From NCBI RefSeq assembly GCF_026210795.1, contig NC_089432.1, positions 4,216,001-4,280,000 on the forward strand: a DNA stretch of 64,000 nt. Reading direction: 5' to 3'. Each line of letters opens with the position of its first letter. Position 1 is the first letter of the stretch. Below, piece by piece: positions 1 to 12,095 of the stretch. The position numbers were made by a program, and so were the translations under genes. The DNA comes from Rhizophagus irregularis (Eukaryota > Glomeromycota > Glomeromycetes > Glomerales > Glomeraceae). The notes below the pieces were generated by a model. It did not search any database. It saw nothing but the letters and a program-made list of their open reading frames with translations, and was not told where the DNA came from.

Positions 1-1249
1 AAAAAATCGGCATTGAGAATTGCTCTTTTAGACTAATTCCGTAATCTGTGCTATATACTTTTCGAAAGAATTAAAACTTTAAAATCTGTAACAAAAGATA
101 AATTTTTAGATAATAATACGTGCATTACTAGCCAATAATGTAAAAGCGAACATTATTGAGCTTGATGGAGTATTTTCGTTATATTGTTATCACAAGTTAA
201 AATTTTTACTAGAATCTCCTGGTTCAAATGTAAATCTCAGGGGTAAGTCATTCCGAAGAATTCTTCGGAAATTTCTATCGGCAAAATATATGATTATGTG
301 TTGAAACTAAATAAAATTTATATCTCATTTATCAGATGTTTTTACATTTTCATTTTATTTATTCGCTATTCGCATTTATTAATTTTGTCATATTAAAATC
401 AAATTATGGACTTAAAATTTTTTTTTTCATTTAGAAGGATGATCAAACTTTCAGTATTATTAAAATAGTTGCGTTCCGACAGTTACAGCTATAATATCAT
501 GAATGCAAAAAATTGTTATCTAATTATCTAATGCAAAATTGCCATAGTTAAATTATTTATTAATACTTGTTCAATTCCAACTCCTATAAGTCAATTTTTT
601 TCCCTTACTTTGATTGTCTTATTCAATCCTACTATCAAATTGTAGCATCAATAATTAATAATTTTCTGATTTCTAGCAAGATTAACATCGTATCTGTGAA
701 TTATTAATCTTACCGTACATTTATATTATATCATTGTAATACTTTACTATATATTTCTAAACTTTTTTTGATTATTACAAAGAAAAAAAATCCCAATTAA
801 ATATGAAACAACTGTTAAGAAACGGTTAGTATATTTGATATTATTGTGATTGCACAAGAAAGTTGTTTCTGGAATCATGCGTTAAATCTTTTAAGAAAAA
901 TAATTCCGAATGCTATTTTAATAATATCTAGTAGATATTACGTTCAATAATTCAGCTATATAATGCTAATAATCACAAAATAAATGTTTGGATAATGACG
1001 TAACAAATGTAATAAAATTCTTAGATGATTCGTAAATTAAGACTTCCTATTAGATAAAAATAATCAATTAATATTGCCCTCGGATGATATTTATTGCTTA
1101 TTTTCTTAGAAGTTATAAAAAGAGAAAAGTTTTCGTTTAATAAATCCTTAATTGACAGATAAATCATTGGTTAAAACAACAAAATATAAAATAATTTTGT
1201 TGATCGATAGATTTTTGGAATATAATTTTGGCGATCTTATTTTTGCGTT
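1..1249. other. Gene-poor AT-rich region
   Basis: No convincing coding region, RNA gene or element boundary was seen. The sequence is strongly AT-rich with short homopolymer runs. The first 50 bases share a short stretch (ATTGCTCTTTT and context) with the subterminal part of the CACTA-like element near 54.8 kb, so the window may begin inside a relic of the same family; this is weak. Confidence 0.5.
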
Positions 1250-2806
1250 TTTTAACCTCCCATTACTTCTCATTATTCCAGACTTATCGTCTCCCATTAT
1301 TTTCTATTTTTTTCCATTATCTCTTTTTCTCTCCTGTTTACTTCCCATCATTTCTTTTGTCTCTCATCACTCCTTTTCGTCTCCCATCACTCCTCTTCAT
1401 CTTCCCATCACTTCTTTTCGTCTCCCATCACTCCTTTTCGCCCATCACTCCTCTTCATCACTTCTTTTCGTCTCCCATCACTCCTTTTCGCCCATCACTC
1501 CTCTTCATCTTCCCATCACTCCTTTTCATCTCCCATCACTCCTCTTCATTTTCCCATCAATCCTTTTCGTCTCCCATCACTTCTCTTCATCTCCCACCAT
1601 GTCCTATTTCTTCTTTTTGTTTCCTATCATTACTCCCTTTCATCTTCTATTACTTTCCATTACTCCATTGTTATTTCATTTTTTTATTAGCATCTTTCTC
1701 CTTGATCATTGTAATTTACTTATCTTTTTATTTATTGTTATTGTTTCTTTTATTTGTTTCACTTCATTAAAAATACAGTAACTTTTTTTCTTTAAAATCG
1801 TAAATGTGTGACTTAAATTTTAATATTTGCAAATAAAATCACATTAGATAAGATTATTTTGAATAAATATGTTTGCAAAAAATTTTTTTTTTTTAAAATA
1901 TCATTTGCGATAAAATTTGATCAAAAATTAGCTAAGTTAAAAAAATCAATATATTGTACATCATGGGACATATTTGAAAAAACCCAAGCGACAATCACCA
2001 GGCGACGTTTAGAAATTCCCTTAAATTTTTAAATTTTTACTATTTTTAACTATTTTAACTTATAATAAACCGAAATCTGCCATTTCTCTATACTTAATTT
2101 ACTCATTATAAATAGAAAACATCATTTGTTTATTCATTTTATTAATTTATTTATTTTAACGAAGCTTATTTATAAAAGAGAGATCAACAATTTGCATATT
2201 TATAAATCATTTTTTTTTTACAATAACTTTTTTTTTTTCTTTTCTTTATTAATATTGTGATAATTATATAAAACAACCTATCACAATTTAGACGCTATGC
2301 ATCTGCTAATAAAGTAACTAATCTAAAAATTTCAAAAATCAAACTAATAAAACCAAAATATTTTATAAATATACAAAAAGGTTAACTAAAAATTTCTATC
2401 AACTATACTAATGTTAGCCATCTTTTAATTTTAATTTAACCCTTTTTTAATTAAAATTTAAGCTAACACACTTTATTACAAATTTACAATCCTTACTTAC
2501 CTACTTACCATCCCTTCTTACTTTTTTTCTTTGACTTCCTACTTTTACCCCTTTTTTACTTTTTCCTCCCCCGTTACCTGTTTTTTCCCTTCTAATATTG
2601 TCTCACCATTTTCCGATTCACTGCTATCTTCGGTACCTTCACTACTAACTGTTCCCCTACTCAATTCCTCTTTATTGACTCGCTTTTGTCCAATTTTTTC
2701 GTCTACCACAATTTTCTCTTTTTTAATTTCAGGTGGTAAACGTGATTTACAATAACTTTCACTTAAAAGATCTTTTAAAAGCTCCCCCATGAAAATGACC
2801 TCTGTT
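1250..2806. repeat. Polypyrimidine-rich interspersed repeat, copy 1
   Basis: This shares long stretches of similarity with 15572-17052. Its first part (about 1250-1700) is a CT-rich minisatellite of roughly 20-bp units around TCCCATCACTCC followed by TTTTCGTC or TCTTCATCT. The second part (about 1760-2216 and 2746-2806) is AT-rich and matches copy 2 closely. The stretch 2231-2745 is absent from copy 2 and looks like a later insertion. The class of the repeat is unknown. Open frames through the CT-rich part are low-complexity artefacts. Confidence 0.75.
2231..2745 (-). mobile_element. Retroposed insertion (LINE 3' end or processed retrocopy)
   Basis: The segment is flanked by a 14-bp direct repeat, TTTACAATAACTTT (2217-2230 and 2746-2759), and is missing from the homologous repeat at 17 kb. 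Read on the minus strand it begins with an open frame rich in K and E, ends that frame, continues through an AT-rich 3' region with AATAAA-like sequence, and finishes in a poly(A) tract at the target duplication. These are marks of target-primed reverse transcription. The protein fragment (about 67 residues, with PPEIKKEK and an acidic SSEGTEDSSESE stretch) was not recognised, so a 5'-truncated LINE and a processed pseudogene remain equally possible. Confidence 0.7.
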
Positions 2807-2883
2807 AAATATTAAGATTATCTTTCGCCGATCAGCCGGTTTCGAATGGGATAATCAATTTTTGCAAAAAATATTAATATTAC

Positions 2884-3559
2884 CTAGGGGATAGATAAAT
2901 AACGGGGGGGCCAACTCAAGTTAGTGGTCATGAGACCGAACTGAAGCCATATGTAAATTTATAAGAAATCATATTAAAATATAACGTACCCCATGTTTTT
3001 AAAGTGGAAGATCGGCCAATAATTTATTTTAATTTAATAAAAAATTTTTCTGCCATAACGGCAAAATCCCAAACTATGTAAATATGCAATTTTTTTCAAA
3101 ATATCGTTTCTATATCCTTTAAAAAATACGATCAAGCATTTAAAATACCTCTAAACCATAAAAAATTTTATCACACATTTGAAAATATTATAAAATAAAA
3201 GAAGAAAACCCTATTTTTGAATGTTTTAAATAAAAATATTTATAACTATATATTGGAAATTCCAAAGAAAAACAAGATAGAATCTAACTTTTTACTACTA
3301 AAGTAACAAAAACTTGTAAAAATTAATAAATAAATAACCAGTGGTCCAATTTAAGTAGAAACACTTCGCCTATATAAGGTTAACATGGATAAACTTAACT
3401 TTTGAAATCGGCTACGTTTCTTTAAACGTGTATCGAAAAAAATAAATTTTTGTACAATTTTAATATAGGATTTCTCTTGTGTAACCATTTTTATAAGACT
3501 TCAGTTCGGGTAGTTTTTGATGTCTGTGTAACCCTGAGTTGACCCCATCTATCCCCTAG
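2884..3559. mobile_element. Non-autonomous DNA transposon (676 bp, MITE-like)
   Basis: The ends are inverted copies starting CTAGGGGATAGAT, with weaker similarity further inward (TCAACTCA and CCGAACTGAAG). A 7-bp direct repeat ATATTAC lies immediately outside both ends (2877-2883 and 3560-3566), possibly 8 bp if the border is shifted by one. The interior is AT-rich with no coding frame. A TAGGG-like end and a 7-8-bp target duplication would suit a hAT relative, but the superfamily is inference. Confidence 0.75.
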
Positions 3560-3734
3560 ATATTACCGTTATTCGGTAAAGTCAAATATATGTATCATAG
3601 CTTTAATGTTTGAAATAGAATTCTACACTAATAAATAATAATGCAATCAAAATGTTTAACAATATATTTGGCTTATCTATATTTTAGACACGAAGAAAAA
3701 TATTTCGTCAAATATTTAGTTTATCATACGTAAA

Positions 3735-4556
3735 TCATGGATTTGTAGACTCATTCACATCTTTCCCCCAAAATATTTCTGCATACAAACTTGAACCACC
3801 GTTTTTGTAAATGTCAATTAATCTAGTTATTGCCACTATAGTAAGAGCTGTTGTGACTTTTGTTTGCCAAAAATTATTACTTAATACTAAACCACTCCTG
3901 ACAGATTGAATTAAAATCGCACTAATAAGAAAAATAAGTATAACGAATTTTCTGATGTTCAACTGTATAATCCACCGTTGTTTGTTCCACAATTCGTTCC
4001 ACAATTCGTTCGATCGATTGTGCCAAATAGACAGAAAAAGGATCCATGCAGCCGCCAAGAATGATACTGCAATCCACCTCAATAAGTTACCAACGGCGCA
4101 AGTTTTGTAAAAATCCTTATTCATGCTAAATTCATTAGGGATATCAATTTGTTTAATAAAATTTGGATTAACAAAGAAAAGAAGCGCCGTGATAAATAAA
4201 ATAATACATTTGTGCCCCTTTATAAACCCCTTTTTTTCCTCATCTTTAACATTAAAAAAAATCGCACAAAATAAGAAGAAAATTGAATAGATAACTGTAA
4301 TGACCCCAAAGGCTTTGGTAAATTTATTTTCATATTTCCACCACATGAAGAAATAATAAATATTCATGGCATGAAGCGAACCAAAAATTATAATGTCGTC
4401 CAAAATATCAAGGTAGTTCTTTTTCTTGGTCTTTTTATTATTGCAACCGTCATTCTCATCCTTAGTTTTATCACTTATTCGTGTGGCTATAATGGTCACT
4501 ACGACACCTGTGAGGAAATCTCCCCAGAAATCATTATATGGATCGTAGTCTGTCAT
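3735..4556 (-). CDS. Multipass membrane protein, unknown function
   Basis: A single uninterrupted frame of 273 residues starts at the ATG at 4556. The N-terminus is acidic and aromatic (DYDPYNDFWGDF), followed by a hydrophobic stretch near residues 15-25, a lysine-rich linker (KKTKKKN), and then about six hydrophobic segments near residues 55-72, 82-102, 114-130, 158-180, 202-222 and 232-247. The basic loops suggest a membrane protein of the plasma membrane or an internal membrane. No family motif was recognised and no catalytic residue is evident. There is no sign of introns or damage, and it stands alone between a MITE and a long gene-poor stretch. A lineage-specific fungal membrane protein is the safest description. 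Confidence 0.7.
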   Translation of the reverse strand: MTDYDPYNDFWGDFLTGVVVTIIATRISDKTKDENDGCNNKKTKKKNYLDILDDIIIFGSLHAMNIYYFFMWWKYENKFTKAFGVITVIYSIFFLFCAIFFNVKDEEKKGFIKGHKCIILFITALLFFVNPNFIKQIDIPNEFSMNKDFYKTCAVGNLLRWIAVSFLAAAWILFLSIWHNRSNELWNELWNKQRWIIQLNIRKFVILIFLISAILIQSVRSGLVLSNNFWQTKVTTALTIVAITRLIDIYKNGGSSLYAEIFWGKDVNESTNP

Positions 4557-7500
4557 TGCAAATTTTTAGTAAACAATTGAGAAATATTTGCGAAAAATAT
4601 GAGAAATTATTTTATCAAAACGCCGACATGGGGACAGATGGTTATTTTAAAAATTGTGGGACCAATATTCGTGATTCCAAATTTAATTCGTAATTTCTAC
4701 TTAACCGAATTCGTTAATTAAATGAAAATTATGCTTCCAATCTTCCAAGTGCATACCTTATCACTGATCAAATTATGTCATGTATCTCCAAATTTATTCT
4801 AGAATAAAATCACTTCAGAACTCATTAATATTATTTTTATTTAACTATTTCCAAAAACAATGGTACAAAAATAATAAATATTCTAGCCTAGTGATTATCT
4901 TTAGTAATCCTCAATGAAGACTCTCTGGTGTGGAGCATGCTATGAACCAAATTTGTTCAGTAAACGAAAAAATTCACAATAAATATTCTAAACCCACATA
5001 TTAAAGAGACCTGCTAGTGATTGTTTTTAGTAAAGACAGTCTGCATGTTATCAAATCGAATCAGATTTTAAACTACCATCCCTATGAAAAAAGAATGTCT
5101 GGAATTTGTCACAAAATTGTTCGGAAATTGTCCAGTATACCTATAAAATGTCTGGAAAATGTCCGAAATTATGAAAAGATATGGTGTCCGGAATTATAAT
5201 ACTTTAGACTGCGCCATAAAATGTATTCGTTTTCATTTTTTTTTTGGAACATCATTTATTGGATATTGGATGAATATGAAAAAGATGATTATCTTTAATT
5301 TCTCTGACCCAACAATCAATAAGAGCTTCATATTGTGTGCTATATTTATACAACAATCTTACATACTACACATATGAAACAAAACAGGGCGGACATGCTT
5401 TTATCACCTGCCGATCATTTAAACTTGGCCGGATTTGGTTAAAAAAAAATTAAATATAAAAGTTGAAATAAGATAAATTTATAAATAAAATTTGAAGATA
5501 CATTAATATTTGAAATTTTCAATTGGAGCAAAATTAATTAATCTATTTATTATGTGATAAAATCGAATAATCGCACTAAAAAGATGAATATGCATGGCAG
5601 AAGTTTAAAAGTTTGCATAGATATTCTTCATATCATATATAATCTATGAAAGTAATAATATAATATTTGCGCTCATAATACAGGTTTTTTACTTGTGAAG
5701 AATTCAGCTAATTATAATATTTGCTTATTAAAAATTAAAAGTTTGTTACTTATGAAAGTTGGCCAGTAATGATTTGATTTACAAAAATCTATTTAATTAA
5801 AATTTAATATAAATAAGATTTTCAGTAAATTTTGGTAATATTCTGATATATGAAATTTTTCAATAAAGTAAAAAAAAAAAATATAACGGCACTAGTGATA
5901 AAATTGTGAATGATCGACAAATGATCGGCAAAATTGAATTGACCAATGAACATGTATAAACATAAAACTAAAACAATGTTTATATTAAAAATTAAAATAT
6001 TATGATATCATTTTATTGAGTAAACAACATTTAAAGACTAGTAGATGATTTGGAGTATTTGCCATGATGATTCATTGATTCAACATTAACATTTATCGAT
6101 TTACAAATATTTTGTTTTGGTAGGTGATTTTCACCGCACCAAGCATTAGCAAATATTAACGGGCAGAGTTTCATGAAATTTTTAATTCTGCCCAAAATTC
6201 TACCCTAATTCTGGTAAGGTGACAATCGCTGGCAGCGATGATATTTAGAAATACACATTTTATTTGGCTGTCGAAATTTTATTTTTCACAAATTTTAGAA
6301 CAAATTTTGATCCCAACGATGTAAAATTGCAAAGAATATAATATCACGATATTATTCAATTCTTTGGATAGTAGATTTTTTGGTGAAAAAGGTATTAGGA
6401 ATAATATATATTTCGGGGAATATATTAGATTTCTACAATGTTAGACATTTTCCTTGTATTATAAGTTATTTTTATTTTTTTAGTAGGTAAGGTAGTAGTA
6501 CTAAGTAGTAAGGAGGGTGTGTGTAGAGACGACTGGACGAACAAGATTGGCACGTATAGGATTTTAGTCTTAACTGGGTGGTAGCGATTATTTCCATTAT
6601 TGTAGTTGACTGCAATGTATTTTATAAACGTGATAATAGCAAATACCAGAAAATCGGAACAAATTTCAAATTTGTATTATAAAAAACCAGTATATTGGTA
6701 AGAAACTCGTAAAGTTATCATTTCACATGGTGAAAAATCATCATGAAAAATTATCATGAAACAATTGAAACATGATGATTTTTCACATAGTACTTCCAAA
6801 ATGGATGAGAAGATGCAAAGATCGGTTGTGATTTTTTGAAGTTAACGAAGAAATGAGCAAAATGTGGACTTTCAGAAAACTTAGAGAAATCATCAAAACA
6901 GATCAAAAAGAGGGTAAGGACGTAAAGGAAAGAGGAATGACAAAAAAACTCTCAATCAATTGATAATGTGTTAATGGTTAAGTTGAACAAATTAAAGAAT
7001 AGTTACTACCACTCATACTGTTTCGGGTACCAACTATTAGGGTGATTCTTTTTTCAGAGTATAGAGAACAAGATTCAATGTCAGAAAAGAAATCCATTCT
7101 GGATGCTAGTCACTTAACGTTGATCAAAATGTCAAGGACAGCATTTCACACACTGAGAATCAAGTTCATATTTCGATTCCAAAAGTACTACCTGACAAAG
7201 TATACTTCTGCTTTGAAGAAAGACTGTCAAGATCGAGGATGTAGTTCTGACAATCAAGAATTATGAGAAGAGTTAAAACACGCAGAGAATCAAGGATAGA
7301 AAATTTGGAAAATTAGAGATTCTTGAGGAAAACTTTTATTGATTCTTTGGGTTTTTGAAAATTTTCAAGAAAAAGAGTAAAGTTAAAATTATGATGATCT
7401 CAATGCCCAATTTCAAAAGACTTCAAATAAAGTCAAGTCTGGAACAAATAAATGAATAAGGAAAATGGACAAAATACACAGGATGATCAAAACTTCGTGA

Positions 7501-7894
7501 AAAAAAGTTAACCGGTGTATATATAATAAATTTTGATAATTCGACAACACAAAAAAAAAAATATTTTAAATTTCACAGAGAAATTGACAGAATTATAACA
7601 CTCCAAATATTTTTTTATAATAGGTGTTGCAGATGTTACTCATTCCGCCCTTGGTGAATGCGAAAGGGTGAGGAAAGAAAATCGATATTCGATAATGGCC
7701 AGAAATGGCGTCATTTAAATTTTAGGATTATCATCCATTTTTAGGAAATGCAAAATTAAAACAATTCTGTCCAGTATATATTAACTACATAACTACAAAT
7801 GTACAAATGTACATCATCGTGGCCTCCTACCTTAGAAAATAACGTCATTTCCAAATTCATTTTGAATTTCCCAAACTATTAAATAAAATAAGGA
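4557..7894. other. Long gene-poor region with small inverted repeats
   Basis: No convincing gene was found. Short open frames (for example 5017-5377 and 7042-7266) lack recognisable domains. A 12-bp inverted pair TGCCGATCATTT / AAATGATCGGCA occurs at 5409-5420 and 5919-5930 and may be the ends of a decayed element, but no target duplication is visible. The stretch 6800-7450 is less AT-rich and may be a decayed coding or element relic. Confidence 0.5.
6730..6786. repeat. 16-bp perfect inverted repeat (hairpin)
   Basis: GTGAAAAATCATCATG at 6730-6745 is the exact reverse complement of 6771-6786, separated by 25 bp. It could form a stem-loop. No gene end is nearby, so a foldback or element relic is more likely than a terminator. 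Confidence 0.6.
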
Positions 7895-7896
7895 TA

Positions 7897-8078
7897 CTAA
7901 TTTTCGCCCCAGGTTCTCATTGGGTCCGACGTGGAATTAGCTCGGATTCCATATAATGACGGCAGAAAACATGGGTCCGGATGATTACAAATGATTACAA
8001 ATCAAAAAAAATTCCAGTTGTTGATCAATCGGATCCGGTTCACCATCCAGAATCAATGGAAGTAGGGGCGAAAATTAG
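7897..8078. mobile_element. MITE with TA target duplication (182 bp, Tc1/mariner-like)
   Basis: The left end CTAATTTTCGCCCC and the right end GGGGCGAAAATTAG are perfect inverted repeats, and TA dinucleotides lie directly outside both (7895-7896 and 8079-8080). The interior is markedly more GC-rich than its surroundings and has no coding frame. TA duplication and short perfect ends are typical of non-autonomous Tc1/mariner derivatives. Confidence 0.75.
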
Positions 8079-8336
8079 TATAGCCATTAAATGGCTAAAA
8101 TAATACCAGTAATGAAAATTATCTCTGAAAACATTTAGTGAAAAGGGCATTCTTAAAATGTAAATAGGAGAATTATGAAGCGCCATTTCGCTTTATATCC
8201 GTAACACAAATTAGTCATGTGCCATAAATATAACGTTAGGCAGAATGCAATAATAAGTTGGAGTGTTGGACAATCCACAGAATTAGGATTCATTTCTTCT
8301 TTTCTTTTTTATTTAATTTATAAAAATAAATAAATA

Positions 8337-9750
8337 ATGGCTGATATTGTTACCAAAATTATCACAAAATTTACTTGATATTTTAAATGATGAAGAATAT
8401 TATGATATTACAGTTGAAGTTGGTAATGATCCATATATAAAAATATTTCGTGCCCATATTACATTATCGTTCTCCTTACTTGCGAAGAATTTTGTCAACC
8501 AATAAAAAAAAAATGATGGAACTTTAGTACATCTTAAATTACCAAATATTTTGCCTGAAATTTTTCAAATAATCTTAAGGTAAAATAAATGATAAATAAT
8601 TGACGCTTTTTTAACAAATAATAAATAATTTTTTTTTAAATTTTTTATTTATAAAATTTTATTTTTTAGTTATATATATGGTGGAAACATTTCTTTAAAT
8701 GAATATGATAATTCAGATATAATTCAAATCCTAATTGCCGCTAATGAACTTAGTCTTCAAGACTTAATCACTTATTTACAATCCTTTTTTAATTGAAAAT
8801 GAAACAAATTGGATAGAACAAAATTTTAATTTGGTATATCAAACAAGCTTCGAAAATGATTCTTTCTCCGAACTTCAAAATATTGTACTGATTTAATGAC
8901 GAAAGAACCAGTTAAGTTATTTAACTCATTGAATTTTTCCTCAATTCCAGAAAACTTTTGATCACAATAATTCAAATGATAATCTCAAATGAGTGAAATT
9001 CAAGTTTGGGAACATGTTCTTAAATGGGGACTTGCACAAAATCCAGAACTTCCTTCTGATATTACAAATTATTCAAAAGATGATTTTAACGCTTTAAAGA
9101 GTACTTTACAACAATTTATTCCATTTATTAAATTCTACAACTTAACATCCAAAGAATTTTTAGATGAAGTATTTCCTTATAGAGAAATTCTACCTGAAGA
9201 ATTATTTATAAATTTATTAAAAGACATTTCTAAGTCTTTTGGATCCTAATATCAAGCCAACTGATAATTCAAAACCTTGTATAACTAAGGAAGTTAAACT
9301 TAAAAGCAATTGATTCAAAAATTATTACATCTCAACATGCCAAATTGATCTCAAAATGGATTGATAGATTAGAAATTACTGACGAATCTGACGAATCTTC
9401 TCCATATGAATTTAAATTACTGTTTTGCGGATCTCTTAGGACCCAGAAATATATATAAAAGGGTCAGGTTTGAGTTTGCGTATTTTAAACTAAAAAAATC
9501 ATGAAAATCTTTCCTTTTTGAGATAATTTTTGATAATGCCAGTCAGAATTTTATTTCCTATTATAGTAACCGACTGACATTATCATAATTCCGGCCCTGA
9601 AAAAATGCGTACAGCTCATAGTAAAAAAAATTTTTCATCACCTGACCCCTATATATATATTTTTGGGTCCTGATCTCTTGATGGATTTTCACGTAATAAA
9701 TTTCACGAAATTTGTGACAACAAATCACGCACAGTAACACTTGTAAATAA
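8337..9750 (+). pseudogene. BTB-BACK-TLDc protein pseudogene
   Basis: The sequence retains the outline of a family greatly expanded in Rhizophagus, usually about 450-500 residues, in which a BTB/POZ domain (cullin-3 adaptor or oligomerisation) is followed by a BACK region and a TLDc domain. Visible pieces are YYDITVEVG and YRSPYLRRILS (BTB), an intron at about 8580-8669 with GT/AG borders, YIYGGNISL after it, the BACK part containing EIQVWEHVLKWGLAQ (8995-9240), and the start of TLDc near 9410-9745. The frame is lost at least five times (about 8356, 8465, 8790, 8880 and 8960), there is no TLDc C-terminus, and a 233-bp MITE interrupts the TLDc part. It cannot make the normal protein. Confidence 0.85.
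9439..9671. mobile_element. MITE (233 bp) inserted in the TLDc pseudogene
   Basis: The ends are inverted repeats of about 31 bp beginning AGGACCCA, running through an AT run, and ending GGGTCAGG, with a few mismatches. The 8-bp sequence GATCTCTT is duplicated on both sides (9431-9438 and 9672-9679), and the pseudogene coding sequence resumes after the second copy. An 8-bp duplication is compatible with hAT; the ends are not diagnostic. Confidence 0.85.
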
Positions 9751-10694
9751 TTTGAAATTTATGATACTTTGAGGCGCAGTAAATTATAAATCAAAAAGGT
9801 GTAAGCTTAGAATAATTTAAATGAAATTGACGAAGAGATATTTCACCCAATCGATTATTTCTAGAAAACTGTTATGAGAAATTAATTAATTATTTCCAGA
9901 ATAATCATTATAAAGTGTTAATAACTAATTACAATATTTATGATTGATTGGCATAAGTTCGTATTATTAACGAAAATTTCTCCCAAATTTTAATGTATCA
10001 TTTCATAAAAATTGTAACAATAAAGAAACTACTATTTGATTAGTTGAAATATCAAATAGTTGGAAACATACTACTATTTTGTATTCAATTTTGCAAAAGG
10101 AAAATATATTCTGTTCTACCATAAAGATACAGTATTTTATACTAATATTGAAGGAGTGGGTTATACTGTTTGCTGCCATAATGACATGATAACAGATAAG
10201 TAATTACCTTAAAAATTTCTGTTATAACTTGTTTTTAACGTATATTCCCTTTTCAAATCTTCGTTAGTGAAATTTATTTAGAATTTTAAGTGATCAAATC
10301 AAGTAAAGTTTGTAGCAAAGATTTGACTTACGGTTGTGACAAAACTTTTTGGAATAATCATTAACAAAGTTAATAACAGCCTTTGACATTGAATATATCG
10401 ATAATAATGGATTATTATAGTTTAGGAGCATATATATATCGTAGTTGTTGATTTTATTAATCAGTTATTTGATCATGATTTTTAATGAAGAAATTTTACT
10501 TGCTTTAATAATATAATACAAAATGTATAATAAAAATAAATTTAATAATACAATACAAAATGTATAATAAAAATAAATTTAAATAATATAATACAAAATG
10601 TATGATAAAAATAAATTTAATAATATTACAACATAAAAAAATTAAATAAAAGAAAAAAGAATTTCAATCGTGTAATATGTCTAAATGACGTTAT
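9751..10694. other. AT-rich intergenic region
   Basis: No gene was seen. The stretch includes a GGCGCAGTAAA motif at about 9773 that recurs elsewhere in the window, and a three-copy tandem repeat at 10507-10618. Confidence 0.5.
10507..10618. repeat. Tandem repeat, three copies of about 37 bp
   Basis: The unit, AATAATATAATACAAAATG followed by TATAATAAAAATAAATTT, occurs three times with one or two differences between copies. It lies just downstream of the VWA gene, which reads from the minus strand. Confidence 0.85.
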
Positions 10695-12095
10695 TCATCT
10701 GATAAACAAACTTGTCATCAATAAAGAAAGATCCTCTTTTGCCAAACATGTCGAACACATGTCATAATCGCATTTATAACAACCTAAACGTTTTCCATAA
10801 TAATACTTTCCACATTCATCGCACATCCACATTCCTGATGTTTGTGTATAACGGAGAGGGTGACGACTTCGACAGGTACTCTCGGGCTTGCATTCTTCTC
10901 CAGACTTGCAATGGCTAGAGCAAGCGTCAAAATTGCAAAGTTCACAATGATATTGGGATACCTGTTCATACAATTTACAAAAAAAAAGGCAAGTCAATAT
11001 TTCAAAAAATAAACAGGAATATGAAAAACAAAATATATTAAAAAAGACTACCGTAGAATTACTATCTTTTCCACACACGTCACAATACCAACACCCTTCG
11101 TAATATTTCTTTTTCAAATCATGTCCTTCAAAACATTGAGGTGGTGGCGGACGTATTACACTATTCATGGAAGCAGATACGTCGATCAAGAGAGCATAAT
11201 CTATCGCCACTTGGCAGAGATTTCTGTGTCTTTGAACCTCGGCCCATGATGCGGAATAGTTACCAACTGAAATATTTCCGACCGAGAGAGATAGAGAAGT
11301 GGTGATTTCGTGAGCAATAGTCAAGAATACAAGTTCAAGAAGATAAAAATCTTTGACGGGAAAGTAAATAAAGTTGCCAATGCTAGCCATCTGATTCATT
11401 TTTAAAAATATTGAAGATTGATGCTCAATAACGATTTAAAAAATTATTTACTTTTCAATATCGAAACATGTCTTGTTTCAAAAGAAATATAACACCGACG
11501 TGAGAAAAACTCTTTTTAAATAAATTTAAATCTTGATCAAGAGAAAAAAAGCAAAGAATGACATACCTGTTCCATTTTCGTTGAATCTACACCGTCTCCA
11601 ACTCCAACTACAAACAGGAAATTATTTGATTTCTTTGTAAATAGACGTGATATTTCTTCAGCACATTTTTTTAAACCTCGACTGCTACGATTGTCATCAC
11701 CATCAGTCACGACAACCAAAATCCAGGGACGAGAACGATCACCATTACGTTGAAAAGTTTTTATGACATCAATCATACTGTCGTAAAGGCGAGTGCCACC
11801 ACTAACGACGTTGCTTAACCCGTTAAGTGAACGATAAAGTGATGCTTCATCTCTGGTGAAGGACTTGAATATAAATTGAAAGAATGTTGGTGTTAAAAGA
11901 TAAATGAATGAAAACAGTAAATAATTTGACATCAAAGAGGATCATTTTTACCTGTCTTACTACCATAGAGTCATTAAATGTTGCAATACATCCACGATCT
12001 AATCCATCACGGTGTAAATTCTTTACAAGCTCGTTGCTCGCCTTGATAGCACAGCTTATTTGCGTGTTTTGAGTGGTTGCTCTTACAAGTACCAT
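10695..12095 (-). CDS. VWA-domain protein with C-terminal cysteine-rich zinc fingers
   Basis: Four exons give a continuous 348-residue frame: 12095-11952, 11863-11567, 11390-11052 and 10961-10695. All three introns have GT/AG borders and the phases agree. VWA domains bind partners through a metal-ion site (MIDAS) built from DxSxS, a Thr and an Asp. Here SGGTRLYDS (Thr72) and VVTDGDDN (Asp102) supply the last two elements, while the DxSxS element, LLIDVSASMNS (Asp217, Ser219, Ser221), lies after them instead of before. The last 120 residues hold many CxxC pairs (CDVCGKD, CELCNFDAC, CDECGK, CYKCDYDMC), resembling ZZ or C1-like zinc fingers. An in-frame stop lies shortly upstream of the ATG, so an older N-terminal part may have been lost. 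A role in ubiquitin signalling or protein binding is only a guess. Confidence 0.75.

Noticed and set aside
1152-1781. Long overlapping open frames of Ser/Pro/His/Leu/Phe-rich protein, also at 15555-16449
   Set aside because: They run through the CT-rich minisatellite in several frames at once, which is what a pyrimidine-only repeat gives by chance; no start context or domain.
5409-5930. Possible 522-bp element with TGCCGATCATTT ends
   Set aside because: Only 12 bp of inverted repeat and no target duplication; the same word occurs elsewhere in the window without a partner.
7042-7266. Possible 74-residue protein
   Set aside because: No ATG at the start, no domain, and the surrounding region appears decayed.
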